DNA of 64,000 nucleotides from CAVVEC01 sp963770485 (GCA_963770485.1 CAVYPX010000016.1:682001-746000); one strand, 5' to 3'; positions 16,903 through 26,459 are shown, counted from the first letter of the stretch. The notes: generated from the sequence alone by a model not told the origin. A program made the numbers and translations.

Positions 16903-18323
16903 GAAGCCTGTTCGTCAAAATCTTCCTCTCCTACTGGGTCGCGCAGGCTTTGTTTTTTGTGTTGGCAATTGTAGTCGCGTCAGCCTTGAGACCTTCCCAG
17001 GAAATCTCCAACCTGCAGCAACAGCAATCCAAATTCCTTGGCGAAGCCCTGCAGGCCTACCAAACCGGGGGCGACACGGCCGCCTGGCGATATTTGCGAG
17101 GGGTCCACGATACTCAACACGTGCGGCTCTATATTTTCGACCAGAACGGCAATGACTTGCTGGGGCGCAGACCGCCGGAGTGGGTGGAGCGTGCTCAGCG
17201 CGGCCAGATGAGTCCTGCCGACACTTTCTGGGGAAGGTTCCGGCCCATGCAGTTCCTGCGGTCCTCAATCACGACGGTGGATGGACACCACTACACTTTG
17301 GTGACCGAACTCCCTCCTGAGCCGCACCTCGCGTTCGGCCTTCGCGGTGTGCCGGGTTTGGGCATATTCATCGGAATTATTTCCTCTGGGTTGGTCTGCT
17401 ACATCCTGGCGCGCTATTTGACCTCGCCGATCGTAAGGTTGCGGGCAGCGACCCAGAAACTGGCCTCGGGCAACCTCAGCGCCCGTGCCGGCGTTCCCCA
17501 CTCCCGGCGCCACGACGAAATGGCGGAATTGATGCGTGACTTCGACCGCATGGCCGAGCGTCTGGAAAACCTGGTGAAGGCCCAGACCCGGTTGCTGACC
17601 GATATTTCCCACGAGTTGCGCTCTCCGCTGGCACGGCTGAACGTGGCGCTGGAGTTGGCACGCCAGCGTAGCGGCCCCGAAGCCCGGAGCGCGCTGGAGC
17701 GCATGGATCGGGAAGCCAGCCGCCTCAACGAAATGATCCAGAGGCTGCTCATGATTGCACGCCTCGAAACTGGGGACGACTCCATCGAAAAATCGCCTGT
17801 CCATCTTGATCAGCTGATCCGGGAAGTCGCGAAAGATGCCGCCTTTGAGGCGCAGAATCGCGGTTGCCAGGTCGAACTCGCGGTCCTGGATGATTGCGTC
17901 GTCAGCGGAAACTCGAGCTTGTTGCACAGCGCTATCGAAAATGTCGCGCGCAATGCCATTCGCTACACGCAAGAAGGAACGAACGTGCAGATCCGCCTGG
18001 AGCAGGGGCAGGGAGTTAGCGGCCCGGAGGCGGTAGTGCGAGTAACCGACTCCGGCCCAGGTGTGCCGGACGAGGCCCTGGACAAGTTGTTCCTGCCGTT
18101 TTACCGCATCGACGATGCCCGTGAGCGCCAGACCGGCGGCGTCGGACTGGGGCTCGCAATCACGGATCGCGCCGTTCGCCTGCATGGAGGCACGGTCCGG
18201 GCCGCCAACCGGCCCCAGGGCGGCTTGATGGTCGAAATCCGCCTGCCCGCGTCATCTGTAGATTCGGATGAAGCCCCCATGGCGCAAACGACCACGTCAG
18301 TCTCCGGTGCCGACCGGGGCTAG
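16899..18323 (+). CDS. Sensor histidine kinase (CpxA-like)
   Basis: A 474-residue membrane kinase, cognate to the preceding regulator. There are two membrane helices (about residues 7-29 and 153-173) with a periplasmic sensor domain of about 120 residues between them. A HAMP region (about 171-225) follows, then HisKA with H238 in TDISHELRSPLARL, and an ATPase domain with N-box NVARNAIRYT, G1 DSGPGVPD and G2 GGVGLGLAI. The order and size match CpxA/EnvZ-type kinases. Envelope stress as signal is inferred from the divergent Spy/CpxP gene. Confidence 0.93.
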   Translation: MRSLFVKIFLSYWVAQALFFVLAIVVASALRPSQEISNLQQQQSKFLGEALQAYQTGGDTAAWRYLRGVHDTQHVRLYIFDQNGNDLLGRRPPEWVERAQRGQMSPADTFWGRFRPMQFLRSSITTVDGHHYTLVTELPPEPHLAFGLRGVPGLGIFIGIISSGLVCYILARYLTSPIVRLRAATQKLASGNLSARAGVPHSRRHDEMAELMRDFDRMAERLENLVKAQTRLLTDISHELRSPLARLNVALELARQRSGPEARSALERMDREASRLNEMIQRLLMIARLETGDDSIEKSPVHLDQLIREVAKDAAFEAQNRGCQVELAVLDDCVVSGNSSLLHSAIENVARNAIRYTQEGTNVQIRLEQGQGVSGPEAVVRVTDSGPGVPDEALDKLFLPFYRIDDARERQTGGVGLGLAITDRAVRLHGGTVRAANRPQGGLMVEIRLPASSVDSDEAPMAQTTTSVSGADRG

Positions 18324-18483
18324 CACCGTTCCGTTTTACGGAAACAAGTCTGAAGCCGTCCACCCCTGGGAAAGTGAAGGATCTGAAATCGCATTTTCGT
18401 GGTAAATTAGCGCTGTGCTAGGCGGATTTGGCAGTAACTCCCTCCCTTTTGCCTGGCAACGTCCCTGAAGTGAGGTAGCGACC

Positions 18484-19731
18484 ATGCGATGGAAATCCTG
18501 CTCGAAACCGATGACAGTTCTTGCGATTCTGACAATGGCTCTGACGCTGGTGCCCAGCGGTTCGGCTGGAAGCAAGTACAAGGTGCTTTACAACTTCCAG
18601 GGGGGCAAGGACGGAATTCATCCAAGCGCCGCCCTCATCTCTGATACTGCTGGAAACCTCTACGGCGTTACTGCCGGGGGCGGTTTGGGGGGAAACGGCG
18701 GCTGCGGCACGGTCTTCGAGTTGAAGCGTGTCAAGAACGCGTGGGTGCACGAGATTCTCTACCGTTTTCCCGGTAACGGAAATGACGGTTGCTACCCCGA
18801 ACAGAGCCTCACATTCGACGCAAATCACAACCTGTACGGTACAACTGATGGCGGTCAGAAAGGGGGATTCGGCACCGTCTTCGAACTCACGTCAGTGGGA
18901 GGCAAATGGAAGGCAAGCATCGTTTATCGATTCGCAGGCGGCAGCGATGGGAAGTACCCGAGCTCGGCGGTGGTTCTTGATGGGGCGGGAAATCTTTACG
19001 GGACAGCGGGGGGCGGCGCTTCGTGCTGCGGTATGGTGTACGAATTAACGCCCACGGCAACCGACTGGAATGAGCAGATACTGCACAGTTTTTCCGGCAC
19101 AGACGGCGCAAATCCCTTCGGCTTGGTTTTCGACGCTACGGGAAACCTCTACGGCACAACATCGACTGGTGGGTCTTATGAAGAGGGGGTAGCGTTCGAG
19201 CTCTCCCCGAACTCCGGAGGCGGATGGAACGAGAGCACTATCTATAATTTTGGGGGTTTTCAGGATGGCGCTGGTCCCGGCCCATTGGCTTTCAACGGAC
19301 CCAACCTCTACGGCGCGACCGACGTTGGAGGGAGCGGGGACTACGGAACGATCTTCGAGTTAAAGCCGGGGACCAACGGCTGGAGTCACAGCGTGCTTTA
19401 CAGTTTTACCGGCGGCAAGGATGGCCGTTATCCGAACAGCCCATTCGTCTTCGGCAAGCGCGGGAATCTCTACGGTAGCTCAGGAGGCGATGTGGGTTGT
19501 CTTCACGGCTCCCATTGGCACTGTGGCAACGTCTTCGAGCTAAAGAAGCAATCGGGAAAGCAGTGGGCGCTTCAGGTGTTGCATACCTTCACTGGCGGTG
19601 CGCACGCAGAGGGGCCTAGCATTCCGATCTTCGACGGTGACGGTAACCTCTTCGGGGTTACCTACCTGGGGGGCAACTGTACGAAGGGGTACGGTGAATA
19701 TTGCGGCTTAGCCTTCGAGGTGACACCGTAA
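18484..19731 (+). CDS. Secreted GloVer-repeat protein
   Basis: A 415-residue protein with an N-terminal signal peptide (about residues 10-29, before GSKYKVLY) and about seven or eight GloVer repeats (GNLYG.T..GG..GCGTVFEL and LY.F.GG.DG.(Y/H)P). The repeats are close to those of the genes at 449 and 62986, so the three are paralogues. An extracytoplasmic beta-propeller-like structure is expected; activity is unknown. It lies downstream of the CpxRA-like pair on the same strand with a 160-bp gap, so cotranscription is unlikely. No clear terminator follows. Confidence 0.85.
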   Translation: MRWKSCSKPMTVLAILTMALTLVPSGSAGSKYKVLYNFQGGKDGIHPSAALISDTAGNLYGVTAGGGLGGNGGCGTVFELKRVKNAWVHEILYRFPGNGNDGCYPEQSLTFDANHNLYGTTDGGQKGGFGTVFELTSVGGKWKASIVYRFAGGSDGKYPSSAVVLDGAGNLYGTAGGGASCCGMVYELTPTATDWNEQILHSFSGTDGANPFGLVFDATGNLYGTTSTGGSYEEGVAFELSPNSGGGWNESTIYNFGGFQDGAGPGPLAFNGPNLYGATDVGGSGDYGTIFELKPGTNGWSHSVLYSFTGGKDGRYPNSPFVFGKRGNLYGSSGGDVGCLHGSHWHCGNVFELKKQSGKQWALQVLHTFTGGAHAEGPSIPIFDGDGNLFGVTYLGGNCTKGYGEYCGLAFEVTP

Positions 19732-20549
19732 ATTCAGGAGGTCCAGGCTCTCCTCGCCTCCCTTCCGTACGCGGCCCCTGCGCGAACGACTCGTCGGCTG
19801 TAGCGTGCGATCCAGCGAAAGTCAGGTGCCGGGAGGAAATGGATCTCACGAGCCCCTTGTCCCAGTTCGGGAATCTGATTTATAGCTGCAAGATAAAGTC
19901 CGACACAGGGGGCCCGTGGCGAGCTCCCGGATACTGGGTTGACCCAAACCTCATCCGAGCACCCAGTTGTCGCTCTACGGGTCTCCTAGCGCCATTAAAT
20001 GGCATTCTACGCGAGGGTCAGACTGCCGTTTTCCCTCTCCGCCGCACCCTGAACGAAGAATCAACAACTTAGCTCCAAGTGAATCACATTGAGACTGCTC
20101 GCGTGGGGACAGCCGCCTAAGCCGGCCCTGAGCGCAGTCGAAGGGGCTGTCCGGCGCAGCGAAGAATCCGCAGCGAAGACGGAAGGTTCTCCGGAGTCGT
20201 CCGCCTGACAATCTCAAGAAGGCCGGTTTCCCAAAGGTTCGTCACGGTCGACGGCAGCGGACAGGAGTGTCCGCTCTACCCATTCGGAAGAGATCACGAC
20301 CCTGAAACGCGGAGACCACTGACGAAGACGCAGCTTAGGAAATCCCCCGCCTCGGGCAACTTTCACCATCGGCGGCGGTTCCAACCGGGTGGAGCAGTTT
20401 GCTCTTCCCTTGTATTCCTGATACACAAATGGGGGTAACTCTGGATTTCCGCTCAGCGCAGCGAAGGTGGGTGGCTCACCCATTCCGCGGTTTGCGAATG
20501 AGCGGGTCCGGGAGACTGGGATCCGGAACAGAAACATCAGGGAGAAAGA
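19732..20549. other. 818-bp intergenic region rich in small repeats
   Basis: No gene is supported here. Visible elements are an inverted pair GGACAGCC (20107-20114)/GGCTGTCC (20145-20152) enclosing the widespread phrase CCCTGAGCGCAGTCGAAGG, a hairpin GCGGACA-ggag-TGTCCGC at 20257-20274, and the phrase GGTGGGTGGCTCACCCATTC near 20467-20486. Similar phrases are common as dispersed non-coding repeats in soil acidobacteria and relatives. The right end should contain the promoter of the following lipoprotein gene. Confidence 0.6.
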
Positions 20550-21746
20550 ATGGGAATGAAGTTCCGTTCTGTGTTGGCAGCGCTCGTGGTTTCGCTTCTT
20601 ATTTTGACCGCTTGTTCCAGCAACAACTCAGTACCAGCGACATCGGGCACCGGGATTCTCTACCTTGCCGCGCAAGGCAATACCACGATTTCAGCTTTCT
20701 CAGTGGCTCTCAACGGCGGGGGACTCACACAAGTCGGGACCAGCCTCGGAACCGGCGCCGCTCCGTTCGCGCTCGCCATCACCCCTGCCATAAACGCCCT
20801 GTTCGTTACCAACAACGGAGCCAATAATCTTTCCAGCTACACCATCAATTCGGACGGATCGCTTACCGGCGTCACTGGAAACACCGCAACGGGAGCCAAT
20901 CCCATGGGTGCGGCCATTGATCCTGCAGGGAAATTCCTGTTCGTGGCCAATCAGGGGACGTTTCACGATCCCAAATCGGGGACCATCTCGGTGTTCACGA
21001 TTCAGGGGACAACCTTAACCCAGGTCACAGGATCGCCCTTCGCCACCGAGATGCCAGGAGAACTGACCGGCAGCGGTCCAGTTTCTGTAGCGGTCAGTGC
21101 CACGGGAAATTATGTGTACGCCGCCAACCAGTTTGATGACACGGTTGCCGCTTTTTCGGTCAACACCTCATCCGGCGTGCTCAAAGCGCTTGGGGCATCG
21201 CCTTACAATGTTGGAACTTCGCCCTCGGGACTTGGTATCTCTCCAAACGGCGGCTTTCTTTACGTAGCCAATACCGGTTCCGATAATGTCTCCGCGTTTG
21301 CCATTTGTGACGCGATCGTTACCAGTTGCAGCAACGTGAACGCCCCGGACGGCAGCCTTACTCCGGTGAGTGGCTCCCCGTTCCCGGCTGGAGGCGGCCC
21401 GGTCGCGATTGCGTTCGACCCTGCGTTTACCTTCGTCTATGTGGTGGATAAACAGTCCTACCAGGTATCGCAATACTCCTATGGCACTGGCTCCGGTGTG
21501 TTGAGTCCGCTGTCCCCGCCAGCCATTTCTACTGGAACAACTCCGGTATCAATTGCCGTTCGTTCCGGCGCGACTGGAACAAACATTGGAAACACATTGA
21601 CCAACCCCACCGACTATGTGTTTGTTGCCAATAACGGCGCCAGCACAATCTCCGCTTACACGCTCACCACCACCACCGGCCTTCTTAACGTGGCTGGCAC
21701 ACCGTTCACTACGTTCAGCAATCCTTCGGCGGTGGCGGTGAAGTGA
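20550..21746 (+). CDS. YVTN/lactonase-type beta-propeller lipoprotein
   Basis: A 398-residue lipoprotein: residues 1-21 form a signal with lipobox LTAC, so it should be lipid-anchored in the periplasm. The mature chain has repeated blades of the form FA(L/I)AI.P...LFV(T/A)N....(N/D)..S.Y.I...G.L, matching the 6-phosphogluconolactonase/YVTN beta-propeller fold. Such proteins may be lactonases or binding scaffolds; catalytic residues cannot be assigned by eye. A GGGAGAAAG sequence precedes the start; an ATG at 20556 has better spacing and may be the true one. Confidence 0.82.
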   Translation: MGMKFRSVLAALVVSLLILTACSSNNSVPATSGTGILYLAAQGNTTISAFSVALNGGGLTQVGTSLGTGAAPFALAITPAINALFVTNNGANNLSSYTINSDGSLTGVTGNTATGANPMGAAIDPAGKFLFVANQGTFHDPKSGTISVFTIQGTTLTQVTGSPFATEMPGELTGSGPVSVAVSATGNYVYAANQFDDTVAAFSVNTSSGVLKALGASPYNVGTSPSGLGISPNGGFLYVANTGSDNVSAFAICDAIVTSCSNVNAPDGSLTPVSGSPFPAGGGPVAIAFDPAFTFVYVVDKQSYQVSQYSYGTGSGVLSPLSPPAISTGTTPVSIAVRSGATGTNIGNTLTNPTDYVFVANNGASTISAYTLTTTTGLLNVAGTPFTTFSNPSAVAVK

Positions 21747-21842
21747 CGGCGACGTGCAGGTGGGTGAGCCACAGGCTCAATCTTGGATTTTTTCAGCCCG
21801 GTTAAGTAGACACAGAGAGTGAGCTGTGGCCGACCGCTCTCG

Positions 21843-24176
21843 CTACGTGGGCACCTTCAGAATCAAATACCCGCCCAGCAACGCGAAAATCAAATCCGGA
21901 GACCAGGCCGCCAGCACCGGCGGCAACTGGCTGATGTTTCCCATCGCTTCGAATAAGCCGGAAATCGTCCAGTACACCACCGCGATTCCCACTGCCGTGG
22001 CCACGCCCGTGATTGCGCCACGGCGTCCCGCCGAAAGCGAGAAGGGAATCGCCAGCACTGCCATAACCAGCGTGATCACCGGAAACGCAAGCTTCTTGGC
22101 CAGTTGCACCCTCAGCCGCACCACCTCGAAGCCGCTCTGCTGCAGGTCGCGGATGTAGCGCCGCAGTTCCTGATAATTCATCTCCGAGGATTGCTTTACT
22201 TCTTTCTTGAAATATGTAGGCGGCTCGCTCAGTGCCGCAAACGTGGATACATCAAAAGTGCGGTAGTTTTCGATGGCAGGGCCGCGGAGGTCACGCTCCC
22301 ATCCCTGAGTGCAAACCCAGCGCTGCAAGCTATCTTCCCAGTGTGCCCGCTCCGCATAAATGCGTTCGGTCAATTGGAAAGTGACGGGGTCGAACTGGAA
22401 AGCCGAGAGTCTGCCGAACTGGTTACGCTCGGAGTCAAACAGCTGGTAATAGTAAATGTTCGAATGCTGCCCGAAAATCCATTTCCGGTCGGGGTTCAAA
22501 TAGGTCTGCGCCGGCTTGCCTTTGATCAGGTTGCGTAGCGCGTCCTGCCGCTTGTTGGCATAGGGCAAATAGAATTGATCGGAGAAGAACAGGCCTGTGG
22601 CGACTATCGCTGCGGCCACCAAGACAGGCACCACAATGCGGTAGATGCTGATTCCTGTCGCCTTGATCGCAGTGATCTCATTCGAGCGCTGCATCACGCC
22701 CAGGGTGATGAGAACCGCCAGCAGGATGCTCAATGGCGCAATGTTGTAAAGAAAATAAGGCGAAACCGTGACTAAGTACTCTCCCACCACCAGCGGCGAG
22801 ACCTGGTTGCGGAGAATGTCTCCCAGCAACTCGAATAGCGTGAATACCAGCAGCAGCATGAGGAACGTGGCCAGCACCATGGCCAGGTTCACGCCAAAGT
22901 CGCCGAGCACGTAGTCATCCAGGATCATGGGGAAACGCGCGCTGAACACGCGGCGCCGAGTGGATGCCCGCTCGAAGACATCTTCACCCCGGGTCGTGCG
23001 GAGCATCCCTCCCTTTTCCTTCCAGCCCGCCTTGAACGGGTTCCACAGGCTCCAGAAGGACGAAAGCTCAAACGGGCGGCGCTCCGCGCGCCACAATAAG
23101 AACGCCCCGCCCAGGAAGAAAACGAGGTCCGCCAGCCAGACTCCGAACGGGGGCGATAGCTTTCCTTGGCGGGCCAAAGAGACTCCCACCAGCGACAGCG
23201 AATAGTAAGCAAACACCAGCAGGATGGTTAGAACAAAACCTGTAGACTTGCCACCTTTCTTGGACGACAAGCCCAGAGGAATTCCTACCAGCGCTAATAC
23301 CAGACACGATGTGGGTAGAGCAAAACGCCGGTGGAACTCGATAAGGTACAAGCGGGCCATGGCCTGGTTTTTCTTTGCGCTCGCTTGCCGCCACAGTTCC
23401 CACGTGCCCAGCTGCGACACCGGCGCCAGTTCCTCCTCCTTCGCGCTTTCCGACTGCGGGACCGGAATCGGGATGTCCGTTTGTTCGAAAGTAGAAATCT
23501 GATAGTGGCTGGGATCCTTCGGATCGATCTCGTGGGTGGAACCGCTGGTCAAGTGGAGATGCAGCGTCTCTGGTCCCTCACTCACCAAAATCCCACGCTG
23601 GGCCAGGGTAATTCGGGGAGAAGAAGGCGTGCTGGTGTCGGCAATGAAGACACCTTTCCAGATCGCCGCCCCCTGGGCCGCTTTCACATCCTGGATGTAA
23701 AGCACGAGTTGCGGAAAGCCTTCGTAGAACACGCGAGGCTGAACTTCGAAAGACGCTTGCGAGGACTTCATCCGGTCCTGCAGACGGGCCATGGCCGCCT
23801 GAGACCGGGGCGCCAGATAGACTCCGTTGGCCAGAGCCAGCAGCCAGGCGACGAAAGCAAAAATGGAGATGATCCGCAGGAAAGTCCACACGCCCAGTCC
23901 ACTGGCTCGCATGGCGGTGATTTCACTATCGGCAGCCAACCGGCTCAACCCAATCAGAATGCCCACCAACACCCCGGCGGGAATGCTGATGTTAAGCGCG
24001 ACGGGAACGATGAAGAAGAAGACTTCCGCCACGCTGGGCAGGGGAGCACTGTTGCGGACCACCAGTTCGAGAATCTGTCCCAGATCGCGGGTGAACAGGA
24101 CGAAAGTGAAGACCAACACCCCGATCAGGGCATGAGCCGTGACTTCGCGCAGGATATACCGGGTGAGAATGCGCAT
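21843..24176 (-). CDS. Fused LptF-LptG lipopolysaccharide export permease
   Basis: A 777-residue inner-membrane protein with two YjgP/YjgQ permease units in tandem. The first half (about residues 1-365) starts MRILTRYILREV and has helices around TFVLFTRDLGQILELV and IPAGVLVGILIGLSRLAADSEITAMRASG. The second (about 420-777) has LDDYVLGDFGVNLAMVLATF and LITLGVMQRSNEITAIKATG. The paired coupling-helix motifs SEITAMRASG and NEITAIKATG show that both LptF-like and LptG-like halves are present. With LptB and LptC it would extract LPS from the inner membrane. Normally these are two genes of about 360 residues each; here they are fused. Confidence 0.92.
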   Translation of the reverse strand: MRILTRYILREVTAHALIGVLVFTFVLFTRDLGQILELVVRNSAPLPSVAEVFFFIVPVALNISIPAGVLVGILIGLSRLAADSEITAMRASGLGVWTFLRIISIFAFVAWLLALANGVYLAPRSQAAMARLQDRMKSSQASFEVQPRVFYEGFPQLVLYIQDVKAAQGAAIWKGVFIADTSTPSSPRITLAQRGILVSEGPETLHLHLTSGSTHEIDPKDPSHYQISTFEQTDIPIPVPQSESAKEEELAPVSQLGTWELWRQASAKKNQAMARLYLIEFHRRFALPTSCLVLALVGIPLGLSSKKGGKSTGFVLTILLVFAYYSLSLVGVSLARQGKLSPPFGVWLADLVFFLGGAFLLWRAERRPFELSSFWSLWNPFKAGWKEKGGMLRTTRGEDVFERASTRRRVFSARFPMILDDYVLGDFGVNLAMVLATFLMLLLVFTLFELLGDILRNQVSPLVVGEYLVTVSPYFLYNIAPLSILLAVLITLGVMQRSNEITAIKATGISIYRIVVPVLVAAAIVATGLFFSDQFYLPYANKRQDALRNLIKGKPAQTYLNPDRKWIFGQHSNIYYYQLFDSERNQFGRLSAFQFDPVTFQLTERIYAERAHWEDSLQRWVCTQGWERDLRGPAIENYRTFDVSTFAALSEPPTYFKKEVKQSSEMNYQELRRYIRDLQQSGFEVVRLRVQLAKKLAFPVITLVMAVLAIPFSLSAGRRGAITGVATAVGIAVVYWTISGLFEAMGNISQLPPVLAAWSPDLIFALLGGYLILKVPT

Positions 24177-24384
24177 GAGTCGCCGATTAAGGGAAGTCTA
24201 GCACGCGCCTCTGTTGGTTCGAGGACGGGGTGACTGAAATCGCGAACCAGCATCCAGGTCATCGCTGCCAACAGCGGCGTTGGAAATCCTGAGAATGGTT
24301 TGGCATTGAAGGTGCAAACAACCTGCGAAGTGCCTCGTTCTACCCCCCAGGCGAGGCGACTGGAAAGGGCGGAAACCCTCCCCT

Positions 24385-24747
24385 ATGAAATGCCCGACCG
24401 TGTTGTGCGTGGATGACGATGCCGCAATCCGTGCGTTGTATGAGGCGCTGTTGAGCCGGTACGGATACGAAGTTCTAGCTGCCCACAGTGGTCACCACGC
24501 ACTCCACGTGTTTCACTCCAAGGAAAACGAAATTGATGCCGTCATTTTGGACTACGAGATGCCTGAAATGAACGGTTTGGAGCTGGCCACACGCCTCAAG
24601 CGGCATGACCCGACTCTTCCCGTAATCATGGTCTCGGGCTCGGGTCCCGTACTGGAAGACATGGTTCCCTTCGTGGATGCGGCCATGACCAAGGGAGTCC
24701 CTATCCGCCACATTGTGGATCGGCTGGAACTCCTGCTGGCGAGCTGA
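24385..24747 (+). CDS. Stand-alone response-regulator receiver protein
   Basis: A 120-residue receiver domain without output domain. The acidic pocket DDD (10-12), phosphorylation site D56 in VILDYEMPEMNG and the switch serine in VMVSGSG-like IMVSGSG are present. The usual K-P after beta-5 is replaced by TKG in AAMTKGVPIRHIVDRL, so the lysine is there but the proline is not. It resembles CheY/Spo0F-like relay receivers. No kinase is adjacent. It is divergent from lptFG, and its partner cannot be named. Confidence 0.85.
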   Translation: MKCPTVLCVDDDAAIRALYEALLSRYGYEVLAAHSGHHALHVFHSKENEIDAVILDYEMPEMNGLELATRLKRHDPTLPVIMVSGSGPVLEDMVPFVDAAMTKGVPIRHIVDRLELLLAS

Positions 24748-24854
24748 AGAAAAAGCGTGATCGCGATTCCACCGGCACGTCTTCGTGCTACCGCGCTGGA
24801 ATCCATCATGCCGATGGTTCGGCAGGACTGCCGACTATTCGTCTTGGTACAAGA

Positions 24855-25637
24855 CTACTGTTGCCCGGAACCTGACACAATCGTGCCCGTGTCAGTTTCC
24901 AGCAAAAGCATGCTCTTCCCCCCATTGACCACCGCAAGACTGGCGTGCTGCGCCTGCTGACCTGAAATCTGGAAGGTCATCGTGCCCGTGCAATTCGACT
25001 TGACCTGGTATGTTCCAGAGACCGCCTGCTGGGAGAAGATCTGACCGTCTACACTGCCCGACTCAGTTCCACTCAGGTTGCCCGAACCGTCGAGAGCCAG
25101 CAGTCCGTTGAAGGCGACCGGCCCGATGGTAAGGAAAGTCCCTGTCGCCTGAACTCCGAAGGCGCCTTTGACTCCCGCATTGCTGCAAGTCGCGCTGCCC
25201 TGCGCGTCTGCGTAGCTGATCCCGATGATTCCAGAATCGGTTGTAATCGTCTGGATGCGTTTTCCCCCGGAGAGAACCGTCAGATCATAGTGCCCCGCAT
25301 TCTTGCCTTTCCGAGTAATCGTGCCCGAGCCGGTGCAGTCCGCGTTGACCGTATAGGTTCCGGTGACAGAGCTTGTGGAAATGCTCCCCGCGATGCTCTG
25401 GGTTTGGGTGCCCGTAAAGGTACCTTTGCCATTGGCGGTGATGTGACCAATCGAGGCCTGGAGATCACCGCTGGTATCGGTATCCGTGCCGGCGTAGCCG
25501 TAATTGCCTTTTATATTGGCGTTCGAGCAGCTCCCCCACGCGGCGAGGCTGAGCGCAAAGACGGCAACTAGAATCAGAGAAGCTGTGTGCAAGGTTTTGC
25601 AGATCGTTCTTTTGCAGATCATGGTTTTGCAGATCAT
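24855..25637 (-). CDS. Exported two-repeat beta-rich protein, unknown
   Basis: A 260-residue protein with a signal peptide after a repetitive basic start (MICKTMICKRTICKTLHTA, then LILVAVFALSLAAWG-S). The mature chain contains two related halves of about 110 residues, each starting CSNA(N/G)(I/V)KG.(Y/F)G and containing SG.G..TGT.(S/T) and V.GTY.V...CTGT.T. These look like duplicated beta-barrel domains with paired cysteines. The ATG at 25637 has a strong AAGGAG Shine-Dalgarno; a second in-frame ATG lies 15 bp on. Function unknown; probably periplasmic or secreted. Confidence 0.8.
   Translation of the reverse strand: MICKTMICKRTICKTLHTASLILVAVFALSLAAWGSCSNANIKGNYGYAGTDTDTSGDLQASIGHITANGKGTFTGTQTQSIAGSISTSSVTGTYTVNADCTGSGTITRKGKNAGHYDLTVLSGGKRIQTITTDSGIIGISYADAQGSATCSNAGVKGAFGVQATGTFLTIGPVAFNGLLALDGSGNLSGTESGSVDGQIFSQQAVSGTYQVKSNCTGTMTFQISGQQAQHASLAVVNGGKSMLLLETDTGTIVSGSGQQ
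25593..25637 (-). repeat. Three 14-16-bp tandem repeats at a gene start
   Basis: Three near-identical units of about 15 bp (coding-strand ATGATCTGCAAAACC and variants) run from the start codon into the signal sequence and encode MICKT, MICKR and TICKT. Two units carry an in-frame ATG, so unit gain or loss would change start choice without breaking the frame. Confidence 0.75.
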
Positions 25638-25812
25638 TGAAGTCTCCTTGTGCTTGCGGGCGATCGGGGGGAGTATCGCGGCTTGGGGCGCAAGCGGCCT
25701 GAAATGGTAGCGTGCCCCGCTCTGAGAGTCAAGAAGATCGGGGGGTAGGTAACGGCTGAATGTGAATTGCGAATTTCTTAACAGACATAATAACCAAAAG
25801 GCAAGAAGGCGC

Positions 25813-25854
25813 TTGACATACGCTGCCAAGCGTACTAGCATGACGCTTGGCAGC
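25813..25854 (+). promoter_or_regulatory. Promoter with overlapping 12-bp-arm palindromic operator
   Basis: A -35 box TTGACA (25813-25818) is followed after 17 nt by TAGCAT (25836-25841). Overlaying spacer and -10 is a perfect palindrome GCTGCCAAGCGT (25822-25833), nine-base gap, ACGCTTGGCAGC (25843-25854). Binding of a dimeric repressor there would block transcription of the gene starting at 25858. Confidence 0.7.
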
Positions 25855-25857
25855 ATA

Positions 25858-26406
25858 ATGATCGTGATAAAGATACCCTACAAAGACGGTCACATAGAAT
25901 GCACCACTAGCGAGGAAGCTATCGCGGTTATACAACATCTCGCGGAAGAGGAAGCCAAGAGAAAGCAAATCACATCCGTCAGGCTGGATTCATGGCCGAA
26001 GGAGGCCGTTGATGAAATTCTGCGGGAACGTGATGCCTTTTACGAAATTACAGAAATCAGCGCGTGGACGCGTGAATCCTTTTGGAAGTTCATTGATGGT
26101 ATTGGTGATTCCCAAAAACGGTTGCTTACTTTGCTGGTGCACAATTACAGGCAATCTGATGACGTGCTTCGCAAGGCCCTCAAAATAGATAGCAATCAAG
26201 CTCTCGCAGGCGTTCTCTCAGGCATTAGCAAACAAGCCGGCATACTCAACATTTCGGCCCGCGCCGTTTACACCATTGAGGACGAACGCAGAGCCGGGAA
26301 ACTGCATAAGACCTATGCCGCGGCAGATGACTTTTTGCGGATTTGTAGGGAAATGAACTGGCCAGAAGAATGGCCGGATCGAATGCAGAACGATGCGGCG
26401 CCGTGA
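25858..26406 (+). CDS. Unknown 182-residue protein behind a palindromic operator
   Basis: A soluble protein starting MIVIKIPYKDGHIECT; a start upstream of 25858 would lie in the promoter. The N-terminal third is charged (EEAIAVIQHLAEEEAKRK). From about residue 75 the chain looks like a compact helical or winged-helix fold: WTRESFWKFIDGI, SQKRLLTLLVHNY, VLRKALKIDSNQALAGVLSGISKQAGI. I do not recognise the family. The predicted start site leaves a leader of only about 10 nt. Base composition appears more AT-rich than neighbours, hinting at acquisition. Autoregulation through the operator is possible but not shown. Confidence 0.7.
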   Translation: MIVIKIPYKDGHIECTTSEEAIAVIQHLAEEEAKRKQITSVRLDSWPKEAVDEILRERDAFYEITEISAWTRESFWKFIDGIGDSQKRLLTLLVHNYRQSDDVLRKALKIDSNQALAGVLSGISKQAGILNISARAVYTIEDERRAGKLHKTYAAADDFLRICREMNWPEEWPDRMQNDAAP

Positions 26407-26431
26407 GTAAAGAACGCACAAAACAGCAGAA

Positions 26432-26459
26432 CCCGTTAGGAGTGCGACCTTCTAACGGG
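26432..26459 (+). terminator. Hairpin after the unknown 182-residue gene
   Basis: CCCGTTAG (26432-26439) pairs with CTAACGGG (26452-26459) around a 12-nt loop, 26 bp after the stop. There is no strong U-run, so it is a weak terminator candidate. Confidence 0.45.

Noticed and set aside
17265..18185. Minus-strand frame of 306 codons opposite the histidine kinase
   Set aside because: The kinase motifs on the plus strand are intact, and the antisense product has no recognisable feature.
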